A stretch of DNA of 10,452 bases from Euperipatoides rowelli (taxonomy: Eukaryota; Onychophora; Udeonychophora; Euonychophora; Peripatopsidae), in the NCBI GenBank assembly GCA_003024985.2, contig PXIH01S0004053.1. One strand, given 5' to 3'. Below are positions 1 to 7,595 of the stretch, piece by piece. A model generated the notes under the pieces. The model ran no database searches, was not told the origin of the DNA, and was given only the letters and a program-made list of their open reading frames with translations. The translations under genes and the position numbers were made by a program. The number at the start of each line of letters is the position of its first letter. Positions within the stretch are counted from its first letter, which is position 1.

Positions 1-492
1 TTTTTATTAAGCCACCTTAAATTTAAAATTTGATAAATATAGTAGCCTAAACAATAGGCCCAATTATCCCTGCATATGTGCAAAAAAAAAAAAAACTCAT
101 TAGATATTCGTGTAAACCATTTTAAAATATTTTTTCTATATTTCTAATTGAAATTTAAAAAAAAAAAATCAATTTTTGAGATTTTATATTGGAGTGGTAG
201 AAGTCAATATTTTGGAAATGGGCTGGGATGGAAAGAGTTATTAGTGCTATCAATATTTTATTTATTCAATACTGCATTACAAGAAAACAATTTTTAGATA
301 TAAAAACAATTTACAGTGTAAGGATGTCCTATGTTGGGCCACTCGTCAAGAAATTTAAAAATTTTATATAAAGAACATATTATAGGCTATATTTAAATTA
401 TACACATGAGTGGTAAATGACACCACTGATTTAAAACAATGTATCTATAGAAATACACAGTACTATATTTAAAAAAATGACTTTAAACTTAC
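1..492 (-). other. Downstream intron of the peptidase gene (partial)
   Basis: The sequence after the GTAAGT donor of the 82-nt exon is AT-rich, with several A or T runs. I searched it on the minus strand for the next PSMA-like exon and found no matching frame, so the intron continues past the left edge of the window. Confidence 0.55.
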
Positions 493-574
493 TCTGTAAT
501 ATCCATCTTATTTAACCCCACATTAAAAGCCTCTGCAGCAAAAGTGTAATTAGAGATAGCACCATATAATTGAT
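493..574 (-). CDS. Next exon of the same glutamate carboxypeptidase II-like gene
   Basis: This 82-nt exon is bounded by TTTCAATTTCAG on its 5' side and ACAGA|GTAAGT on its 3' side, both strong splice sites. A branch-point-like CTTAAC lies about 25 nt before the acceptor. Joined to the exon at 1117-1282, the leftover G plus AT makes an Asp codon. The frame then runs DQLYGAISNYTFAAEAF and NVGLNKMDIT and ends with two bases of the next codon. Human PSMA has SFDSLFSAVKNFTEIASKF at this place, so both the frame and the family are confirmed. The sequon N-Y-T aligns with the N-F-T sequon at Asn638 of human PSMA, a glycan site reported to matter for activity. The following exon, expected to contain the MNDQLM..ERAF region, is not visible in bases 1-492. 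Confidence 0.85.
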
Positions 575-1116
575 CTGAAATTGAAATCAAAATAGCGTTA
601 AGGATATTTCATTCAAACATATACAGAATATTGATTTTTGCTGCAACTAAATATGTTTCAAGCATTATTTAAACTAATGCAACGAATTTTTTTCTAGAAT
701 TTTAGGAAATATTTTAATTTATCCAAATCTGAACATTAATAAAAGCTCTAACACTGAAAATTAACGTTTATGCGGGGGCGGAGGTGTTTTTATATGTTTA
801 ATTATTATTTGGTATATTAAATTTAATATGTCACAATATTTTATAATAATATACTGTATATTATAACATAAAAATGTATGACATTGTAAGACATAGAATG
901 AAAATATTAAGCTAAATCCAATAATCATTCTCACAAGTAATTTTGACACAAACTAAAATATTCTACATTGTTTATTTTTTTTCTATATTTTGAAAAAAAA
1001 AAGGAATATAATTCTGATTTTATGAACAATACACTTTTAAAAAAATCAAACCAATCACTAAAATAAGTTCCATCTATTTACGTATTTGTATGCTAAATAG
1101 AAAAATGAAGATTTAC
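575..1116 (-). other. Intron between the two peptidase exons
   Basis: This 542-bp GT-AG intron opens with GTAAAT and ends with TTTCAATTTCAG on the minus strand. It is very AT-rich. The short minus-strand open frame at 761-949 inside it is low-complexity (Ile, Tyr and Phe rich, then a Pro run) and has no sign of being coding. No repeat or RNA gene was recognised. Confidence 0.75.
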
Positions 1117-1282
1117 CTAATTTGATATCATGGTCTTTAAACATCTTGAAATAGCCTTTATGAAGATTTGAAACAAATTCAGACATTAAATAACTGTATT
1201 CAGAGCAGTCAAATGGAAGAATTAAAGAGTCAGACAGTTCTCTGGCTATTTCTGCCCAAATTCGAACAATGGTCATATGATA
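1117..1282 (-). CDS. Internal exon of a glutamate carboxypeptidase II-like (PSMA/NAALADase, M28B) gene
   Basis: This is a 166-nt exon on the minus strand. It is preceded by a T-rich tract ending in TTTATTTTAG and followed by ATTAG|GTAAAT. It starts in phase 0, leaves one base over, and encodes 55 complete codons. The start YHMTIVRIWAEIARE and then LSDSLILPFDCSEY match the start of the transferrin-receptor-like dimerisation domain of human PSMA, which reads YHLTVAQVRGG and then ANSIVLPFDC at the corresponding place. Members of the family are type II membrane zinc peptidases that release C-terminal glutamate from N-acetyl-Asp-Glu or folyl-polyglutamate. The catalytic zinc ligands lie in upstream exons that are not in this window, so activity cannot be judged. 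The internal ATG at 1276 is not the gene start: the frame and the homology both run back to the splice acceptor. I cannot tell the FOLH1, NAALAD2 and NAALADL1 paralogues apart from this piece. Confidence 0.88.
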
Positions 1283-1390
1283 CTAAAATAAATAATAATA
1301 ATAAAAAAAANCAATTATTTTTTCAGATATGAGATTAACTGTTTAATAATCAAATATCGGCAACTCGAAACCAACTGACTGTATATATAT

Positions 1391-2385
1391 ATGCTGTTTT
1401 AATATTGTTGTACAAGGACAGTGATAAAGGAGAACTTAAAAATTACAGACCTATAAGCCTGTTACCAATCATATATAAAATTTTCACCAAGGTACTGACA
1501 AATAGATTGCAATAAGAATTGGATGAGGCTCAATCAAAAGAATAAGCTGATTTCTGGAGAAGATTTAGCACCATGGACTACCTGCAAGTAGTAGGCTACA
1601 AGAAGTCATTCAAATATTATGTATATGGTTTCCTCTATAACATAGGACTTCTTGACTATGAAAAATCTTGTGATTCAAATTATACTCCATTCTTATTGGA
1701 TGTCTAAAGCGACAAGGTATTCAAAAAGCATATATTAATTTTATCAACAATGTTCATAACAAGCCAACATCCCCAGTGAGACTACTTAAAGACACCAACA
1801 AGTTCCAAATCCCAAAAGGAGTTCATTATGGTGATACACTATCTCCAAAGTTATTTACAGCTACACTTGAATAAGTCTTTAAAAGTCTATATTGGGTCCA
1901 CACTCAAATAAGGGAGTCTATTTGAACCATTAATGATTTGCTGATGATGATATGATCTTATGTGTTTCTAGTCCAGAAGAATTACAGAAACTGATCACTG
2001 CTAGCTTAAAATCAGTATTAAAAATGAATTTAGCAAAAATTAATGTGATGTTCAACAAATATATTCAAACTAAGGTGAATAAAGTAAAAAATATCATATT
2101 TGTAGAGGTCAACAACTATGTTTATTTGGGTCAATTTATTACTACAAGTGAAAACCAAATGTATGAAGTCAACAGAAGAATGAAAATTGGCTAAAGTGCA
2201 TTTTGAAAAGTAAATGTATTTTTAAAGGAATACTTCATTTATGTCTCAAATAATTTTTTTTGACCAGTGATGACATTATGGTTCTGAAACTGGGAAACCA
2301 ATGTAAAGATGATTACAAAATTACTATGGAAAGGGGCATATTAACAGAAACATGGAGAAGAGAAAAAGATTGAATGGATTAGACT
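1391..2385 (+). mobile_element. RTE-clade non-LTR retrotransposon fragment, reverse transcriptase region (left arm of foldback)
   Basis: This is a decayed plus-strand piece of an RTE-type reverse transcriptase. Landmarks in order are: YKDSDKGELKNYRPIS with LLPIIYKIFTKVLTNRLQ (about 1410-1510); STMDYLQVV (about 1570); DYEKSCDS, the counterpart of the DYEKAFDS active-site block (about 1656); KGVHYGDTLSPKLFTATLE (about 1818-1870), the counterpart of GVRQGD.ISP.LF; an F-A-D-D catalytic box with one extra Asp codon (about 1935); SSPEELQKLITAS (about 1966); NYVYLGQFITTSENQ (about 2110-2160) and RRMKIG, typical of the RTE thumb; and finally PVMTLWF and EWIR. Stop codons (such as TAA in place of Gln near 1512 and 1543) and frameshifts show that it is dead. 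The endonuclease domain and the 3' end are missing. The longest open stretch is 1952-2194. The fragment ends at 2385, where the inverted second copy begins. Confidence 0.85.
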
Positions 2386-2399
2386 CAGTCTAATATTCA
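2371..2399. repeat. Palindromic centre of the RTE foldback
   Basis: The two arms meet at ATTAGACT-C-AGTCTAAT (2378-2394), a perfect 8-bp inverted repeat around a single C at 2386. The symmetry continues outward as TGAAT (2371-2375) and ATTCA (2395-2399) once two G bases on the left side are skipped. The left half is ordinary RTE sequence (the EWIRL region), so the right half is its inverted counterpart and not a chance hairpin. Confidence 0.7.
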
Positions 2400-2957
2400 T
2401 TTAGCTAGCAGTGATCTGTTTCTGTAAATCTTCTGGACTAGAAGCAAATAAGACCATATCATCAGGGCTCCATTTTTTGGTAGTCCAGTGTGTACCCAAT
2501 TAGACTTCTAAAGACTTCTTCAGGTGTAGCTGTAAATAACTTTGGAGATATTGTATCACCATAATGAGCTCCTTTTGGGATTTAGATCTTTATGTAGCCT
2601 CAATGGAAAATATAATTTGAATCACAAGCTTTTTCATAGTCAATAACTCCTATGTAAAGGGGAAAATCATATACATAATCTTTGAATGACTTTTTATACA
2701 ACTTGCAGGTAGTCCATTGTGCTAAATCCACTCCAGAAATCAGCTTGTTCTTTTGATTGAGCCTCGTCCAATTCTTTTTGCAATCTATTTGTCAGTACCT
2801 TGGTGAAAATTTTATATATGATTGGTAACCAGCTTATAGGTCTGTAATTTTTAAGTTCTCCTTTATCACTGTCCTTGTATAACAATATTAAAATAGCATT
2901 ACACCAACTAAATCGTTTATTTCTTTGTGTTAAGCATTCTGTAAAACACAGAGCAAG
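2387..2957 (-). mobile_element. Second RTE-clade reverse transcriptase fragment, inverted (right arm of foldback)
   Basis: Read on the minus strand, this repeats the block at 1391-2010 and starts slightly further 5'. It begins with LALCFTECLTQRNKRFSW and runs into YKDSDKGELKNYRPIS. It stays open from 2885 to 2694 with IYKIFTKVLTNRLQKELDEA and KEQADFWSGFSTMDYLQVV. Later pieces include DYEKACDS, a PKGAHYGDTISPKLF block, PDDMVLFASSPEDLQKQ (F-A of the catalytic box replaced, D-D kept) and ITAS. By eye it differs from the left arm at about 10 of the first 185 bases. It lacks about 100 bases that correspond to 1690-1795 and about 360 bases that correspond to 2010-2370. It is less mutated than the left arm where the two overlap, but is still a fragment without a working gene. 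Confidence 0.83.
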
Positions 2958-3399
2958 TGTTTTTTTTCTTTTTTCTAGTTCATCTCATTCTACTTTTATT
3001 GTTTTTCGTAAAGGGGTTTGCCCCATATAATTTATTGCTCCTAAACAAGGTACATAAAACTAGGGGTGCAGGCCCATAGAAAAAAAACAACTAGAGCAAA
3101 AAGCCTGGCATTCAAAAACACAAAAAAACCGAGCATAAGTAAAGACTCTACAATACAAAATCCACATCCCCCAATGTCCACTGCAGAAAGATCGCAATCA
3201 TCACACAGCACATAATTTATCAAGGCAGAGCATATATAGAGTAAGAAAATAAAAAAAAAAAACCCAAGGCGTGCTAGGTGTAAATAGCATCAGCTATAAC
3301 AAACTCAAAATAATAAATAAATATATCACTTTTACATTTCCTCTCAAAAATAGAGGGATGCAAAAACTTAAAATCATGTTTTACTAATTGAGATAATTG
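2958..3399. other. AT-rich spacer, no gene recognised
   Basis: A minus-strand open frame (3041-3223) runs through this region. It is Phe, Leu and Val rich, matches nothing I know and has no convincing splice sites. The region could be further 5' sequence of the RTE copy or plain intron. I found no repeat structure other than A runs. Confidence 0.4.
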
Positions 3400-3436
3400 C
3401 AATNGAGGGGTTTGGTAGAATAACCAGGTAGCTCCG
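3400..3436. repeat. Left terminal inverted repeat
   Basis: This 37-bp repeat pairs with 4149-4185. It contains GGTAGAATAACCAGGTAGCT where the right end has GGTGGAATAACC. Confidence 0.75.
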
Positions 3437-3548
3437 CTTTTTTCAGTTTTTCAGTTAAATATACATATGTATAGAAAAAAAAATACCTTTCATTTGGTCT
3501 AAGAAGCATTTAGTATGGTGTGAAACATAAACATATTATTCATTGCAG

Positions 3549-3780
3549 CACGTCATTAAATGTAACTATCTCATTTGATTTTCCAATGAAATGCAACGTT
3601 TTGCCTTCAATTCCAACACAAAAGGCTTACAAAGAACATCTTAAAATCAAAGCAGCAAAGTTCAAAGATGTTATGAAGTTGGCAACACAATACGTACCAC
3701 CATGTAACATGCCATTCTATCCCAGTTTAGTATGTGAAATAAATTTGGCAGACTGTGAAACATCTGAATCAGATGATTGA
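3549..3780 (+). pseudogene. Probable C-terminal exon of a transposon-encoded protein, inside the TIR element
   Basis: This frame is open from 3514 (after a TAG at 3511-3513) to the TGA at 3778-3780. There is no ATG at its head. TTATTCATTGCAG|CACG at 3548/3549 looks like a splice acceptor, so I read it as a terminal exon of 77 codons and not as a complete 86-residue protein starting at the GTG at 3520. The product has SFDFPMKCNVLPSIP, a basic stretch HLKIKAAKFKDVMKLA, then YVPPCNMPFYPSL and an acidic end CETSESDD. A basic helix followed by a PP...FY..L tail resembles the C-termini of several transposon-derived proteins of invertebrates. That resemblance is from memory and weak. AATAAA lies 26 bases after the stop. 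The coding quality is better than anything else on the plus strand near it. Confidence 0.45.
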
Positions 3781-3805
3781 AATATGAAATTATGACCCCA
3801 ATAAT

Positions 3806-3811
3806 AATAAA
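3806..3811 (+). terminator. Poly(A) signal AATAAA
   Basis: A canonical AATAAA sits 26 bases after the TGA of the exon at 3549-3780. In DNA this AT-rich the hexamer is common by chance, so its value rests on its position. Confidence 0.35.
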
Positions 3812-3959
3812 CATTTCCATAATGAAAATTGACCTCATATTTCTTATATATTAATTGATATACATTACTTGTTAGTTTAAAATGAGTTCATATAATTATT
3901 TGATTAATAAACATGCATAAACATTAAAATATTTTACAATATATGTACTATTATAGTCA

Positions 3960-3984
3960 TTTGGTGGAATAATCAGGTAGCTCC
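3960..3984. repeat. Internal third copy of the terminal repeat
   Basis: Twenty-five bases, TTTGGTGGAATAATCAGG followed by TAGCTCC, repeat the left terminal sequence in the same orientation with two differences. The copy lacks the outer GAGGGG part. With the right end it makes a second inverted pair about 215 bp across. Confidence 0.7.
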
Positions 3985-4148
3985 AATTAATAAAAAATTA
4001 CATTACTCATTGAAATATTAACAAAAAAAATTATTTTGAATACATGACACTTATTTAAATAATTTTTGATGTGATTTATCAATTTAGAGTTAATAGGAAA
4101 ATGAATTTTTTAAACATTTTTTTTCAATTATCTCAGAACATACTAAAA

Positions 4149-4185
4149 CGGAGCTACCTGGTTATTCCACCAAACCCCTCAATTG
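4149..4185. repeat. Right terminal inverted repeat
   Basis: This is the inverted partner of 3400-3436. Its reverse complement begins CAATTGAGGGG and ends GTAGCTCCG. Confidence 0.75.
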
Positions 4186-5219
4186 AAAATATTGCCATGG
4201 ACACATAAATAAATTCTGGAAAATACAATAATGCCTAATATCAATTATGTTGGTCTTTTCTTGCTGTCAGAAGAAAACTTGATTTTTTTTTTCTGTAACT
4301 CCTAATTTTATAATGTTTATGGATAAGTAAATTTGTAATGTATAACATACCGTATATTATTTAAAAGAATGTTTTGGTAGAAATATGTAAATAGCTATGT
4401 AATAAATATAATGAATTTTTTTTTTCTTTGTGAGTTTGTCATAATATGTTTATATTAAAAATAATATAATCATGTATTGCAATATTAGCATAAATAACAT
4501 AATACAACTTTTCATATATCTATAAATAAATAAAACTAAATTTTGCAATAGCCTACAACAGTAAAACATCAGGTGTTTGAATATCAATAACAATTTCATT
4601 ATTTTAAATCAAATATATGATTTGCGGAATTAAGTTTAAAAGGAATTATTTTATTCAGTAGTTAGAAAGAGATAAATCTAGGTTCAAACTAGAAGAGGAA
4701 TTAATTTCTTTAGACAAGTTTATATATTACAGTTTTATTGTACATTTTTTGTTTTAATTGATGTGAATGAAGCAAGGTTTAATAACTTGTTAGTTTCATA
4801 AATTAAAAAAAAAAAAATTAAAAGTAAAAACAGTTATTAATGTTACACTGAGTTAATTAAAGTTCCAGGTAAAACATTTTATATAAAGTATATTGTTTTT
4901 TTTTTTTGTTTTTTGTTTTCAGAAAACTTAATCGATAAATTATGAAATTAAACAGTTTTATTTTGAAAATACTTTATAAGCTAGAAAATTATGTTTTTTA
5001 TTACATCCTAATTCTTTGTACATAAAGATTTTTCTAAAAAAAAATTGAAATTAATTCCAGGCTAATTAAAGTGGCAATTGCAATCTATAATATTTTAAAA
5101 ACAAATTTAATGTAATGTTTATACACTCATTATTGTTAGAAGTGCCAATGTCACAAATAGTAAACATAAAACGTAGCCTATATCAGTTGATGTTTTGAAT
5201 GGATGGCGAAATATTTTTT
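4186..5219. other. AT-rich intron sequence, nothing recognised
   Basis: Long A and T runs and no open frame of note on either strand. No transposon protein similarity or terminal repeats were seen. Confidence 0.5.
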
Positions 5220-5310
5220 TTTTCAATATGACTAATGCAAAAGCAGACACTTCATGGTATAGCTACCTACAGATTGAATATTATTTGCTTATCATTAGTC
5301 ATATTGAAAA
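5220..5310. repeat. Inverted repeat with 18-bp arms and a 55-base loop
   Basis: TTTTCAATATGACTAATG at 5220-5237 is perfectly complementary to CATTAGTCATATTGAAAA at 5293-5310. Outside, the pairing continues as ATATT on both sides if a longer T run on the left is allowed. Inside, GCAAAAGCA and TTTGCTTAT pair loosely. It may be a tiny MITE remnant or a hairpin; no target duplication was seen. Confidence 0.65.
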
Positions 5311-5364
5311 TATCTGTCATCATCGTTTCCAAGACATGAACTAATAATACGTTTTATGAACTGA

Positions 5365-5365
<1 letters not shown>

Positions 5366-5400
<35 letters not shown>
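5366..5400. repeat. (ATT)n microsatellite
   Basis: About 11.7 uninterrupted ATT units, followed by CGTTTATTGCC. Confidence 0.95.
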
Positions 5401-6138
5401 CGTTTATTGCCAGAAAAATAAAATTTGGAAAATACATGAAATATATATATAATACAGATAGCATTAATTGCTAGAATTAATAAATTATTTATCCCAAAAA
5501 GGTTATAAGAATTTTTACAATAAATATTTTGAATTGAGAAAAGAAGATACTTTTTTTTTTGTAATGTTAAATTCAAAAATTAACTGATTAATAATAAAAT
5601 TAATTTAAATATGTCCCTCTGTTTGACTTGACAAAATTTTAGTAGAATTGTTAATGTTTTTATTAACANAGTATAAATAAGATATTATAGGGGATCTTAG
5701 CATCCTGTTAGTTTTAGCATTTGTATACGAAATAACTGGGAACCTCTAGTATCTCTTCCTGAAAATTTACCTTGATTGGGGGGGAAGGAAATTTGGGTTG
5801 TTCTCAAAAGGTTTTACAGCGAATTAGCGTGCAATACATAATTACAGCTCCCTATATAACTTAAAAATGAACTGAACCTTTTTAAAAATTAGCTACTCAA
5901 GCTAGCTTTTATGTCACCTGTATTAATAATAAATTAAAGAACTCAAGAATCAAATCCCCACAAATATAAATAAGCTATAACTATATTCTGAGTGACTGTT
6001 ATAAATAAAATTAAAATTTAATACAAAGTCACATTATGTTTGAACAATTAGATATTCAGAAGTCCCTATTTAAATCAGAATAAAATGAAAACTCAATTTA
6101 TGTGCAGTGGCACAACTATAGAGTTAACAAGATAGACT
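5401..6138. other. AT-rich intron sequence, nothing recognised
   Basis: No coding frame, RNA gene or long repeat was found. A short G run (GGGGGGG near 5779) and one ambiguous base (5669) are the only departures from simple AT-rich sequence. Confidence 0.5.
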
Positions 6139-6192
6139 AACCAGGTGGGGCTTATTGTATCTCAAAGCATATACAATAAGGCCCACCTGGTT
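6139..6192. repeat. Compact hairpin with 22-bp arms and a 10-base loop
   Basis: The left arm (6139-6160, beginning AACCAGGTGGGG) and the right arm (6171-6192, ending CCCACCTGGTT) are complementary at 21 of 22 positions; the exception is G6150 opposite G6181. The loop is CTCAAAGCAT. Each arm holds a CAGGTG/CACCTG E-box. It could be a palindromic transposon remnant or an RNA hairpin. No flanking target duplication was seen. Confidence 0.8.
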
Positions 6193-6360
6193 GAATGTTT
6201 TTTGAGAATTTAACTTCAATAATTATACTGATAAACAAAGATTTTTTTTATTCTTTAGTGCTGAATTCAAATATGCAATAAGGAGTTGTAGATCACACAC
6301 AGGTTTTTTGTGATAAGTATTCTAACAAATATAATAAAAATAACATTTGATTTAATATAT

Positions 6361-6530
6361 TACTAGCATTTAAGCCCATTACATGGGGGGGGGGGGGTAA
6401 ACTATTTTTTTAAGCCCTTTTTAGTAAGAAAAAACACCAATTAAAATTTCTAAAAATAGTTAAGTCCAAAACTTTAAAAAAAAAAGGTTTTAAATAAGCC
6501 TGGTAGATGGCACTGTTACTGGTTTTGGAA
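6361..6530. repeat. Fragment of an unidentified dispersed repeat
   Basis: The stretch starts TACTAGCATTTAAGCCCATT, passes a run of 13 G (6385-6397) and continues to about 6530. CCCAT-TAC-ATGGG just before and into the G run is a small palindrome and could be a decayed CCCGT..ACGGG pair. Part of it (6453-6525) occurs again exactly at 8448-8520, which is the main reason to call it repetitive. I cannot name the family. Confidence 0.4.
6453..6525 (+). repeat. 73-bp direct repeat, copy 1
   Basis: It runs from AAAATAGTTAAGTCC to GTTACTGGTTT and is identical, base for base and including a 10-A run, to 8448-8520. Here it sits inside the longer dispersed-repeat fragment, so this is likely the source-type context. 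Confidence 0.95.
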
Positions 6531-7129
6531 CATGTACATATTCCAATTAAGATATAGAATATCAAGTATATCCAGTTAGTATTGCATTTTGAAGAAGTTT
6601 ATGCCACTTATCCCATTATAATAACAATAAGTAGTCTATGCAATTTGTGTTTAAGCATGCTGGTTCTAGTCCAGGCCACAGTATCTACTGCAAGACAGTT
6701 CAGGCTGAAACATGTTACATGTCCATGCAAGCACTGTGTTATCATTTACTTAGACCAGTGGCTGTCAGTTGTGGATCTTGTACAGTGAGCAGCATTTGAA
6801 TTGTTTAGTCAAGTGATATACATTAGTTTTAAAATTATTATTTGACTTCATTTTTTGAGAAGTCACACATTTTTTTCAATCATCCAAACATTTTTTTTTT
6901 TTTTTTTGCTATGTGGTAAACGCACTTTTAAATAAAAAAAATAATAATAATATATTACTGCATTGGGTACGAAGCCATGTGAACTATATTTTGGATGCAA
7001 AATCCATGGTCAGGATAAATCATGGGCCATACATATATTGGTTGTGTAAGATTATTAACCAGGTGGTTAAAGGCATCTTGCCACATGCCTTTTGCAGCAA
7101 CAATGGTTTGGAGAAAACCAAAAGATCAC
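6526..7129. other. Intron sequence with short uninformative open frames
   Basis: Open frames on the plus strand (6582-6788, and the first part of 6913-7224) show no recognisable family. A 16-bp palindrome, TTAACC-AGGT-GGTTAA, lies at 7055-7070. The end of this region may be the poorly conserved N-terminal side of the pseudogene that follows. Confidence 0.4.
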
Positions 7130-7595
7130 ATAAAACCTGGCCTCAGTTAAGGGAAACCAAAGAAAAAGAGGGAATATTCATAAGCAATCAAATAAGACAA
7201 CTTGATGAATTATGTGAATTTTGAAGGCCATTTGACCAAGGTTAAAAAGGCAAATTGGTAGCAGTCATTTATCAAAGAGACAAAATAATTTTTAGGAAAT
7301 CACAAAGCAGAAAATTATCCAGATGTTGAAAGTGATCTTCTCAAAAACTACAAAAATATTGATTGTAACATGTCACTTAAAATAGACATTTAGGCTCAGA
7401 TCTGGACCTTTTTTTCCTAAAAATATGGGTGCTGTCATTGATGATCTTAAAGAGCATTTTCATCAAGACATATCTACTATGGAGAAGCGGTGTAAAGGCA
7501 AAGGTAAGAGGGGTTCAATTATCCTTGCATATCATCAATTTATGGACACTGAAAATAGATATTCCAATTGCTTAATAGAGATAAAAATCAAATAA
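7130..7595 (+). pseudogene. Decayed transposon-derived protein gene (invertebrate multicopy family)
   Basis: Three reading frames in succession carry pieces of one protein. The first, open from 6913 to 7224, ends with KTWPQLRETKEKEGIFISNQ and IRQLDELCEF. After a +1 shift at 7219-7224 come FEGHLTKVKKANW, FLGNHKAENYPDVESDLLKN and NIDCNMSLKIDI, with stops at 7259, 7286 and 7391. After a second shift in a run of seven T (7409-7415) come FFPKNMGAVIDD, HFHQDISTMEKR and SIILAYHQ, ending at TAA 7593-7595. The order KEGIF..QIR, FLGN.KAENY, CNMSLKIH, FFP.N.GAVSDEHGERFHQDI..MEKRYQGKW, LADYCW is one I know from a large family of uncharacterised transposon-like proteins in arthropods and other invertebrates; its function is not established. 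The family identification is from memory. The copy is clearly dead. Confidence 0.7.

Larger units (their letters stand above)
3400..4185 (+). mobile_element. Short DNA transposon-like element with 37-bp terminal inverted repeats
   Basis: The left end (3400-3436) and the right end (4149-4185) are inverted copies over 37 bases. The only differences are one A/G change and one undetermined base (N at 3404). The shared core includes GAGGGGTTTGGT and ATAACCAGGTAGCTCCG. At 786 bp it is too short for a complete transposase gene, so it is a non-autonomous or deleted derivative. The sequence at the ends (CAATTG) is itself palindromic, which hides the boundary: a 4-bp AATT target duplication is possible if the N is T. 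Inside are a coding remnant with a poly(A) signal (3549-3811) and a third copy of the terminal sequence (3960-3984). I do not recognise the superfamily. Confidence 0.72.

Noticed and set aside
761-949. 62-codon minus-strand open frame
   Set aside because: Low-complexity Ile/Tyr/Phe content ending in a proline and lysine tail, lying inside the intron between two well-supported exons.
3041-3223. 60-codon minus-strand hydrophobic open frame
   Set aside because: Its composition follows from A-rich sequence on the other strand; no homology, start context or splice sites support it.
3520-3780. Complete 86-residue protein starting at 3520
   Set aside because: The first codon is GTG, which is not a normal start in an animal nuclear gene; a splice acceptor at 3548 explains the open frame better.
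3389-4137. GAGATAATTG outside the left TIR and its complement inside the right TIR
   Set aside because: Ten bases of AT-rich sequence at non-equivalent positions; chance is sufficient.
6582-6788. 68-codon plus-strand frame, and CAGTGGCTGTCAG near 6755 as a hAT transposon end
   Set aside because: No protein family resemblance, and the hAT-like match is short and has no partner end or 8-bp duplication.
3400-7595. The TIR element and the 7130-7595 pseudogene as parts of one transposon
   Set aside because: No terminal sequence is found near 7130-7595 and the peptide fragments do not overlap, so a link cannot be supported.
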